Below the pieces are notes generated by a model. It did no database searches and was not told where the DNA came from. It saw only the letters and a program-made list of their open reading frames with translations. A stretch of DNA of 64,000 nucleotides from Bradysia coprophila (Eukaryota > Arthropoda > Insecta > Diptera > Sciaridae): NCBI RefSeq assembly GCF_014529535.1, contig NW_023503807.1:2021332-2085331 (forward strand), given 5' to 3'. The stretch's first letter is position 1, and each line of letters starts with the position of its first letter. Shown in pieces: positions 55,405 through 64,000 of the stretch. The position numbers were made by a program, and so were the translations under genes.

Positions 55405-55512
55405 TCACACGAAAACTATTTTTCACCTTTTCATCCCTAATCACGTATTTCCATATCTAGGGATAAAAAGATGAAAAGTAGAGTTTCCGTGTGAATTTTG
55501 TTGAGCCGAGGC
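55405..55512. repeat. Imperfect palindrome with AAAATTCACACG ends
   Basis: AAAATTCACACGAAAACTA at 55411 pairs with GAGTTTCCGTGTGAATTTTG near 55500; TTTTTATCC/GGATAAAAA fill the arms. Fragments recur at about 59755-59830 and 60640-60670. Confidence 0.5.
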
Positions 55513-55690
55513 GATGTCGATGTCAATAAACAATGGAAAACGAGACTACATTTTTATCTCAATTTATGTAATGGCTTTTGAAACCTAAACAACGTGTCAA
55601 CATTTACGCTTCCAGCCTAATAAAGTACTTTGCTCCTCGATTGCATAAATAACTATTCTGCAACTGAGCTACAAAAAGTGACCTTTTTCA

Positions 55691-55917
55691 CAAGGCTGTA
55701 TACTTTGGGGAGGTCACGCAGACCGCCATTTTATTAGATACGCGGGAACACACCACTTCTGATGATTTTACATGTAAAAAATTTCACCACATCATCAAGA
55801 CGACGAGAATCATCAGAGTAGGTGAATTTTTGTATGAAATCGGCCATTTTATCATCAACTGTGGTGTGTAACCCGCGTATCTGCATCTGCGTGACCTCCC
55901 CAAAGTATACAGCCTTG
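55691..55917. repeat. 227-bp MITE of the GGCTGTATACTTTGG family
   Basis: CAAGGCTGTATACTTTGGGG and its complement are the ends. Inner arms share GGTCACGCAGA, GATACGCGGG and ATTTTATGATG-like blocks. It is the most complete copy; relatives lie in two alpha2/delta introns. Confidence 0.75.
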
Positions 55918-55979
55918 CTTTTTCATGCATGATTTCGGTGACGTATGAAAGGTATTTTTTCACTGTTTCACTCCCAAAG

Positions 55980-56385
55980 TCACAAAATTACATTTGTAAT
56001 GTCACAAGATTACAAAATGCATTTTCGATTTGTGAATCCATTAGGATTGTGACAAATTTATAATTGGTGAACTTTGAAAGAGCATAAAAAAGTTCACCAA
56101 AGTTCACCTTTGAACCCGAGAAAAAGTTTGTCCAAGGTCCTAGATTCGCTGCCTGATCCTTGCGATTTTGGCATAATGTTACGTTTTTTCGCAAGGTTCA
56201 GTGACCGAATGTAGGACCTTGAACCTACTTTTTGTTGGATTCAAAGGTGAACTTTAGTGAACTTTTTTATGCTCTTTCAAAGTTCACCAATTAAAAAGTT
56301 GTCACTTTCCTAATGGCTTCACAAATCGAATCCGCGTTTTTGCTGTAGTGGAATTTTGCAACGTTTTTGTAATTTTGTAATGTTT
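55980..56385. repeat. About 400-bp foldback repeat
   Basis: The two halves are inverse copies: GAAAGAGCATAAAAAAGTTC and GAACTTTTTTATGCTCTTTC, plus AGGTCCTA/TAGGACCT. A diverged third piece (GTTCACCAAAGTACACCG) continues to about 56520. Confidence 0.65.
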
Positions 56386-57029
56386 GCGTTACAAAAATCA
56401 CAAAAACGCACGCTCGATTCCTGAAGCCATTTCGAAAGCTAAAATTTTGCGACTGGTATATTCTGAACGAGCTCCAAAAAGTTCACCAAAGTACACCGAT
56501 AAACCTGACAAAAAGTAGGCCGAAGGCATTAGGCGCACCCTCTGAACTTGGGTCTGCACGGAGGTTTTTTTCACAAATTTGAAAAAGTTAGTTAAGCGAT
56601 CTAATCAAAAATTTGGCAGTCGGTACTACAGCGTCCTAGTAGCTGAACTACATTTTTTGTGAAATTAGTGAATTTTCTTAATTTTTTTGGTCGTGTTCAA
56701 CGGAAATGCTTTTTATTTTCATTGTTTAATTTCAACAGTCAGCTCGGTGTGGAAACGTGTTGTGTTTTTGGGCTCTTCAATGTTTACCCGGCATTGATCG
56801 GATCTGTAATGGGGTAAAAAATGTGACGTGTGCGACCATACTAAATTTGGTGCTGTAAAAGTTGAAGCTTGTAATGAAGAAATTTTTAATAATTTGAAAC
56901 TACATCGAAGAATGAACAGGACAAGAAATAATTTTAGCATATCAGAATTATGTTATATGTACGACATCTTAGGATCTTATTACAATTTCCCGCAACTTCC
57001 TGATACTATAAGTTGACTTCTGTCAGGTC

Positions 57030-57900
57030 GGAATGATACAAATCCGCATTACTAATATAAAATTTATTTATTTAATTATTATTGTTATGTTTGATAATAT
57101 TTTATTTCTAGTTTATAAGCAATTTCTTTGATTTTACTTCAATCTCTGTATTTATAATGTTAATTTCAGATACATATTACTTGGGGAAAAAAATATTTTT
57201 AATATTTTCTAATAATGATTATATCATGCTCACTTGTCTATATCCAAACACTTTTTATTTTTAATAAATTTTTAATAAATATTTTTAAAATATATATGAA
57301 AACGGTTTAAATCAATTTTCATAAATCACAATATATATTTCGGATGTGTGTGGTCTGTGTGTGGTATATATATTATATATTACTTTGTGTACTTTGTAAC
57401 TTTTAAAATATATATTTTTCATAATTACACAGATATCCTTCGCTAATTTATAGTTTTTGTGAGTTTAATACATATTTTTTTAGATTTTTTTTTTGTTTTT
57501 GTTTTTAATTCTAAGGCTTGGAACTGTTTGAACTCGTGTCATTAACAATGTTGAACTTTGAATATTTTTTTAGGATATTACGAGTATTGCAATTTAATTC
57601 TTTGGTTGAAAATATGCAAAATGTGGTGAAGGTACTATTTACTTTTTTTTAAATATTATTTTATTTACTTGTGATAAAATAGTTACATCCAAATTTATTT
57701 GATTTATTATCAATTTTCCAAATACCATTTTTCCATCAATTTCTTATCATCGCATTTAATTTATAATAATTGAGCAAATGTTAATTTTCCGTCTAAAGCT
57801 TTATTTACTTTTTATAATTTTTTTGTTTTTCTTTAATTAAAATTTACTTACATTTCCTGTGTCATTTATTGTTCAAACACAAAATATAATAAAACATAAA
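57030..57900. other. Extremely AT-rich intergenic stretch
   Basis: Long runs of T and A with TATATA repeats (near 57290-57420) and almost no G or C. No gene, RNA or element is recognisable. Confidence 0.6.
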
Positions 57901-58004
57901 CATACAAAGCGAAAACTAATATTGGTTACAGCTAAATTATTAAAATCATATTGCCAACACAATCACATTTTCTGCAATTGTACAGTAAAACAATTCTTTT
58001 CGAA

Positions 58005-58222
58005 GAGTTAAATGCAGAATCGGAATGTGTCACCTTAGCGATTTATAAGAAAAATGAAATCTCTTGCATTTAGGTCCGTTTCAAATAGGCGATACGTGAT
58101 AGAACCAGATAAACAATTCTATTGACATCGTCAGCCAATTCAAAACGCAGCTAAATCAATGAAATTTCATTTTTCTTATAATTCGCTAATGTGACATGTC
58201 CCGTTTCTACATTTAACTACTC
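58005..58222. repeat. CACATTAGCGAATTATAAG MITE, copy 2
   Basis: GAGTTAAATGCAGAATCGGA at the left and its near complement ending ATTTAACTACTC at the right. ATTTATAAGAAAAATGAAAT and its partner fill the arms. Same family as 46667-46853. Confidence 0.7.
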
Positions 58223-58317
58223 TTTTATTTGGATGATTTTTGGCAAATCAGAATCGGAATTTTGGCTGTTATTCTACATAATGAGCAAATGTAAGAGTTG
58301 CGATCAAATGTCGATCA

Positions 58318-58450
58318 AAAATGACGTTTAAAGCGTCAAACAGAAAAAAATATGCGAATTCTATTAGGAAAGTAGAATTAATGAAAAATAAACGATTCTG
58401 TAAGCACTTCGCATATTTTTTTCTGTTTGACGTTTTAAACGTCACTTTCA
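58318..58450. repeat. Palindromic MITE with ACGTTTAAAGCGTC core arms
   Basis: AATGACGTTTAAAGCGTCAA and TGACGTTTTAAACGTCACTT are inverted around a 70-bp spacer; ACAGAAAAAAATATGCGAAT extends each arm. It shares the TTTAAAACGTC motif with the elements at 38457-38875 and 63733. Confidence 0.65.
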
Positions 58451-60719
58451 CAGTTGTAAAAGACCGACTTTGGTCCAGAATTTCACAAAAAAAAAATTGA
58501 GCCTCTGAACTCTGAACTGCCGAAAAATATCTCCATTAAAAAACTTATCGTTACGGTACAGTCTGAGCAAATGAAGTATCTTATGAAAATAATAAAAATG
58601 TTGCGCCTCTACATTCCAATCTACTTGGCGATCTGGTTTCATTCTTCGAACAACTACATTCGATTTTGCAGAACATAACAAGAACTCAAATTCTACGACA
58701 AAATAAATTGCTCAATTTACATTAAATAAAATTTGAAATATTTTTTGTACAAAAGAGAAATGAAAATTCGATAAATTGAGCAAATAATTCGTTGGAGTCC
58801 ACTAGGAATGTCATGTTACATTTTATTATTAATTTTAAAATACGAGCAATACGAGAGCCGAAACATGAAAATATTTTCAATGTCTGCTCGCACCACCCAC
58901 ACGATAGAAGGTAGTATTAACACTGGAAAGGTGATTATGACCAGAAAATTGCGAACAAAAACACGATTTCTTGCCAATCACTCGCCAATATTTCAATGTG
59001 AGTCCTGGGTTGCATTCTAAATTTTACACTGAACAGAAATCGCAAACTAACGTATTAGCGAACACAGACTTCGTTAATGACTATGGACCTTCAACACTTA
59101 AAAAAAATGAGCCGAAATTACAATTAATTTTTTAAATTAAATTACAAAAAACAACAGAAACGAACGTTCAGTGTTGAAAGAAAAGGGATGAAACTTTTGA
59201 TGTTCAAAATTTGCGTTAAAACAGTAGTATGCTGTCTTTCGACCTAGACGGACCAGGATGGGAAACAGTAGAAAAAAAGAGTGGTATTTGACTGATAAAT
59301 TTATTGAAATTAGAATAGGAATGTTCGGATTGGTTTTATACGAATGTATTACTATGACATGTACCTCATGCACTTTGATTATTATTCATAAATTTGACAA
59401 TCAACTTTTTGACGTTAGACCTAATTGTTTCAACAAGTAACTTAAATTTTTAATGGTAATAATACTGGTGTTCAACGCTGGGCATAATAAGTAATTACAT
59501 TTGGGAAGTAGACCATTTTAGTCTTTGTAGATTTATCGATTATTTATTTATAAAAAAAATCTTTTCTTAAATTCCTAAAATTAAAGAATCATCGGCATTC
59601 TCTGCCACTAATCTAAAATGACAAAGTAGCCGCAATTATAGTGAGCGGTTTGCGTAAAAGTGAAAGTAAAAACCAACCAATCAAATCACTTCATTCAGGT
59701 ACGTTAACCGTTTTCGAAAATTTGATTTGGAATTCTGAAAATAGATATTCATGCCACAAGGATGAAAAGTTGAAAGGGCGAGTTTTAGCGTAAAGTTTGT
59801 TGATCCGAGGCATAGCCGAGGTCAGTAACTGCGCAAAAACGTGACTTTTCATTTTTCGTCCGAGTTGTGTTAAACAGGTGTTGTATTTTTCATCACTAGA
59901 TCCAAGTTTTCCATGAAAAATTGGGTCGTGTGCTGGAAAAAAATTTTACATGCTGGAGACACCGAATGCTTCATTGATGAAATGAACGTTTTTCGGTGCA
60001 GAAGCATGTAAAAATATAATTCGAAACTTGTGCCAATCATACAAAGTCAGCGACACATCAGCATAAGTTATACGTGAAATTCGCGTAAGTGTTGCCTCGA
60101 ACTCAGCTAGGTCAGATTTTCGTGTTGCTTAAAATTTGGCTTAAAAGAAATCAATCCGGTCACTTCTACTCGCGATACTCAATACAACGAACATTTTATC
60201 AAACAAAAACTTATTTCGAATCGACGTCGCTGCATGAAAAAGACGCATGGATTACATATTTTCACAAAAATTGTAAGCAAACTTAGGTGGAATCGAGTGG
60301 TTAATACGACATTTACGTGGGATGTTGTTTGACCTATCTAATTTAGGATGAAGATCCCAAATCTCGTTAAAAGATTTTTCTTCTTAATTATGAACCATCC
60401 CAAGACAATCGGTAAAATCATTGAAACAATAATTTACCAAAAATAAACCGAAAAGTAATTTTAGCCTACAGAAGGAATCGAAAACAATCAGAAATGTTGG
60501 GACATATTAACTTCGGAAACAGAAATTGAAACAAATGCTCAATATAATGAGATGATGATCTGAAAAGCCATAGCAAGTTTATAAAACTGCACGGACTCGC
60601 TGTAAATTATAACTCTTTATGTTGGAAAGACCAGCTTTCGAGATCAATAATTACACGAAAACTCTACTTTTCTAAGGACATCGAAAGAAGTGCACGAAAA
60701 GTACGGCTTTCACCGCATA
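58451..60719. other. Intergenic DNA, nothing recognised
   Basis: AT-rich with short scattered open frames and no family motif, tRNA-like cloverleaf or clear inverted repeat of length, apart from the GGATGAAAAG fragment near 59760. Confidence 0.4.
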
Positions 60720-60800
60720 AAGTTTTTCGTATAGGATTGTATGGGGGGAGTACCGGATTTTTTCAATTTTAAATGTTTATCGAGTAGCAGAGATAATTAC

Positions 60801-62164
60801 TAGGGCGTATCGAATTTTGAGAATTTTAAGGGTCGCGATAGCCTGTGTGCGGATACGTAGATCATTGAAAACTAAGTCCAGGCATATGGTTGATGGATCC
60901 GAAGGTGCCCGGGAAGAAGTCCCACCGGACGACTTTAACTTTCAAATGGTCATAACTCGGAAAGTTAAGAGTATTTTTGAAAACAATGTTCTAGCAGGAT
61001 GTAGAGCGTTAAAAACTCTACAAAACTGCTAAAGAAACCGATGGTCCAAAAGGTGTGTCTGTCGAGGTCTTCTAACATCGAAAGTTCGACATTTTGGTTT
61101 TTGACTTTTATTTCCTGAGAGACAAATTATTAACTTTAGCTTTCGGCATGAGGTTGTAGAGGAGGTCAAGTACTACCAGTACACTAGGCATTGTCCCGGT
61201 CGGCGATCCATCCGAAACCACTTTTTCAACATTTTTGAATGGACTTTTTAAGTGTACCCACGTCGCCCACGAAGCCATTGCAGACAATGTAACCGGTGTT
61301 GCTGAGTCGAGGTAACCTTGGCCAGTAAGTGCACATAATATTCCATAACAGTAGCTGAACTATTTTACAAAATATTTAAGAATTCGGTGTAGCACATTTT
61401 GTACTACAAAATCTGAGAAAGTGAAATTTGTGAGAAAAACAACAAATAGACGTTTTAATTAGTTATTTGACCCACGAACAGTAGTAAGAAGTCGATTTCG
61501 TTGCAAATACACATTTTTCGATATTTTTACAAAAGATTGAACTTCGTGGTATACCGTGTCAATATAATGTGCTACATCGAGATCCCAAATATTTTGTAAA
61601 AGAGTTCAGCTACTGTTATGGAATATTATGTGCACTTACTGGCCAAGGTTACCTCGACTCAGCAACACCGGTTACAGTGTCTGCACTGGCTTCGTGGGCG
61701 ACGTGGGTACACTTAAAAAGTTCATTCATTAATGTTGAAAAAGTGGTTTCGGATGGATCGCCGACCGGGACAATGCCTAGTGTACTGGTAGTACTCGACC
61801 TCCTCTACAACCTCATGCCAAAAGCTAAAGTTAATAATTTGTCTCTCAGGAAATAAAAGTCAAAAACCAAAATGTCGAACTTTCGATGTTAGAAAACCTC
61901 GACAGACACACCTTTCGGACCATCGGTTTCTTTGGCAGTTTTGTAGAGTTTTTAACGCTCTACATCCTGCTAGAACATTGTTTTCAGAAATACTCTCAAC
62001 TTTCCGAGTTATGACCATTTTAAAGTTAAAGTCGTCCGGGGGGACTTCTTCCCGGGCACCTTCGGATCCATCAACCATATGCCTGGAATTAGTTTTCAAT
62101 GATCTACGTTTTCCGCACACAGGCTATCGCGGCCCTTAAAATTCTAAAAATTCGATACGCCCTA
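60801..62164. mobile_element. hAT-like foldback element, copy 2
   Basis: Starts TAGGGCGTATCGAATTTT and ends with the complement AAATTCGATACGCCCTA. Two inverted arms of nearly 600 bp each share TGATGGATCCGA and AGTACTACCAGTACACTAGG blocks. ATAATTAC to the left and ATAATTAT to the right form a one-mismatch 8-bp duplication. It is homologous to 19981-21339. A 69-bp direct repeat lies just outside each end (60721-60789 and 62231-62299). Confidence 0.85.
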
Positions 62165-62911
62165 ATAATTATCGATCGAATGGTACCAAATTCGCTGAGT
62201 CCACTTCCGCATCCGTTTGAACATTTTTTCAGTTTTTCGTACCGGATTGTATGGGGGGAGTACCGGAATATTTCAATTTTTAATGTTTATCGTGTAGCAC
62301 TAATGCAAACTATCGTCCGAGTTATTGGTCTAAGCTTCTAAACATAATAATTTTTTGGCCTAAAAATTTTTAATCTCTTCAATGAGAGCTAGTCAATACG
62401 CATGTTTTCGTCAATATGCACATCTTTTCGTCAGTAACGTATGTACAAGTAAATGCAGCATCTAGATTCATAATAATTATGCAACTAATTTCTTACGAAA
62501 AAAAAGGATTTCCAAAACCACTTTTCAAGTCAATGTTTTTAAATTTTACAGTCAGAAATTAATTATCTAGAATTCAACTATTGTTTAAATTTTAAAATTG
62601 AGACATCGTTACAATTTCCCGACATTAATATCCTAGGGAAATGTTTTTTTTTTCTTTTTCACTCTAAAATTATGTCTAATCCAATTTTTCTTTTGTCACT
62701 ATATATATGTGTTAGGTTATAATTCGTCCTAAATTAATTTTCTTTTTCTTTTAATTTAATTTTTCTTTTTAATACTTTCTTAGGATCACCCAAATATTGT
62801 TTTTAAAAGTTTTTAACATTTTTTTTTTTTTTAAATATTTATTTCTTTTGTTTTTTAAATATCAATTTCATTTTTGCTGTCGGTTGACAATAATATTCGA
62901 ACCGGAATTGC

Positions 62912-63188
62912 TTAAATTTTTAATTCTACAACCGTATTGGAATTCAAAAAATGTTCCTTTTGGCCACTTTCCGCCGACGATATGGTCCTTGGCATGCCCA
63001 TTCGGCTTTTATCTTTATCGTCGTGATGCCTTACACAAATGTTCGTGAATATACAAACTCGTAAACGATACATACAATAAACTAAAAAGTGCACAACAAA
63101 TACGAAGAGGATACCAGCCGCCGAGACGACTATTGACTTGCCCGGTTTGCTCCAATCTAGCAACGGATAAATGGAAGCCGTATTTTTT
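62912..63188 (-). CDS. Rolling-stone-like protein, last exon only
   Basis: Last coding exon of a second rolling-stone-like gene. A TTTGTAG acceptor lies at 63189, and the exon encodes about 91 residues ending VVELKI and TAA. It shares the YPLLDWSKPGKS block, a membrane segment (AAGILFVFVVHFLVYCMYRL) and a charged HHDDKDKSR tail with the family. Its YPLLDWSKPGK is closer to the family consensus than the YNVLDWSSSDPKK of the gene at 45547. The preceding exon is not found up to 64000, so the gene continues off the right edge. Same strand and same exon phase as the 45547 gene, consistent with tandem duplication. Confidence 0.85.
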
Positions 63189-63732
63189 CTACAAATAAAA
63201 GAAAAATCTTTTCATTTCGGTAGTTCGGTCATCTGTGAGCCGAGAGATTTATTTTACTATCGACCAGAAGATACAGCCATTGGAGCGAATGCTTATTTAA
63301 ATTAAATTGGCATCAAAATTCGAGACTCAGGAAAAAAAATCAGAAATCTTGTAGCAAATTGTGCAATGTCAATTCAGCCATTCGGGGTTTAATTCAAATG
63401 AAGATCAGACTTCTCACCCATCTTTTTTGTCCAAACCTTTTTTCGTTTAAAATTCTTTGAATCACGCGAAATTATTCAATTTTCTGAAACCGAATGACAA
63501 AAAACAATAACTGGCGTTTCGAACTAGAGTGAGGTTCCAACGGAATGGTTCTTGAACTCTTCTGACCTAAATTGTATTCTTCGTCAATTTACTACTTCAA
63601 AAAGCACGAAACAGGTCATGTTTACTTGATACCCGAACTGAAAATACTTGAGCCTTTTTTCACCTGAACCTGATTCACCTGAACCTGATTCACCTGAATT
63701 TACCTGAAACCTGGATATAGTTATTAGGTCAG
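63189..63732. other. Intron of the right-edge rolling-stone-like gene
   Basis: No exon of the expected upstream region can be found. A short CACCTGAACCTGATT tandem repeat is present near 63660-63700. Confidence 0.5.
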
Positions 63733-63973
63733 TGTGACAGTTGGGATCAAAAATCTGTCTATTTCATCTGTCAAAGTGACGTTTTAAACGTCAAACCAAA
63801 AATGTTTAGCCAAACAATTACAAAATCGTTTATTTTTCTATAAGTCTCTTCCACTGATAGAATTGAGGAAAAATAGTCGACTTCTTAACTATTTGGCAGA
63901 AAAATTTTGGTTTGACGTTTAAAACGTCACTTTGAAAGATGTAATAGACCGACTTTTGATCCCAACTGTCACA
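63733..63973. repeat. 241-bp foldback MITE
   Basis: TGTGACAGTTGGGATCAAAA and TTTTGATCCCAACTGTCACA are exact inverse ends; TGACGTTTTAAACGTCAAAC and its partner lie inside. The duplication at the insertion site is unclear. Confidence 0.8.
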
Positions 63974-64000
63974 GATATGACATGAAATCTGACATGCACA

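Larger units (their letters stand above)
48348..62911. other. Gene-poor region between the two rolling-stone-like genes
   Basis: I find no supported coding exon in these 14.5 kb on either strand. The region holds family C copy 3, the MITEs listed separately, an exceptionally AT-rich stretch (57030-57900) and a hAT-like foldback element. Direct similarity between 51890-52020 and 54215-54365 (CAAGGCAAGTTAAAATAAAC, CCACGTTGAAAGAGAA) marks another repeat family. Confidence 0.5.

Noticed and set aside
56828-57016. 62-codon open frame ending LPDTIS
   Set aside because: No family motif, no splice context and no supporting poly(A) signal nearby; expected by chance in a long AT-rich region.

Overview
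The window is eukaryotic nuclear DNA, AT-rich, with short GT-AG introns (56-80 nt is common) and many small inverted-repeat transposons. The recognisable proteins (a calcium-channel alpha2/delta subunit, PIP4K, a 106-aa thioredoxin, rolling-stone-like membrane proteins) fit an insect. A dipteran is my best guess; a nematoceran such as a fungus gnat is possible but is inference only. All gene models were spliced by hand from reading frame, splice sites and family knowledge. Layout: (1) 1298-13163, minus strand: 17 exons of a voltage-gated calcium channel alpha2/delta subunit, with its C-terminal end beyond the left edge. Its introns carry MITEs, a 145-bp tandem-repeat element and a Helitron/Helentron-like element. 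A BEL/Pao gag relic lies at 521-922. (2) 15683-16359, plus strand: a small gene I do not recognise, with a poly(A) signal. (3) 17564-26419, plus strand: PIP4K in ten coding exons. Intron 3 holds nested repeats, including a 1.36-kb hAT-like foldback element with a perfect 8-bp target-site duplication. (4) 26.4-37.7 kb: gene-poor and transposon-rich. It holds two copies of a compound Helitron-like element, a 2.5-kb element with long inverted arms and a decayed nuclease-like ORF, and a 5'-truncated LINE. (5) 37719-40272, minus strand: thioredoxin, three exons, the first coding only 8 residues. (6) 40.6-45.2 kb: second copies of the 18-bp-satellite element and of the 145-bp-repeat family element. 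(7) 45547-48347, minus strand: a complete six-exon rolling-stone-like gene. A second member starts (from its 3' end) at 62912 and runs off the right edge. Between them lie about 14.5 kb of non-coding, MITE-rich DNA. The genes do not form a pathway; their adjacency looks incidental. The most striking content is the repeat landscape. At least three non-autonomous families (here called B, C and D) share one plan: a 5' hairpin next to a short subterminal inverted repeat, a tetranucleotide microsatellite, and the complementary subterminal repeat plus a small hairpin at the 3' end. B and C also carry an AT-rich satellite or low-complexity tract and a roughly 0.45-0.5-kb terminal palindrome; D carries 145-bp tandem repeats instead. 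Family C begins TC and ends CTGA between host A and T in all three copies, as Helitrons do. A separate 2.5-kb element with a TAA duplication carries remnants of a protein with a FEN1/XPG-like helix-turn-helix motif.
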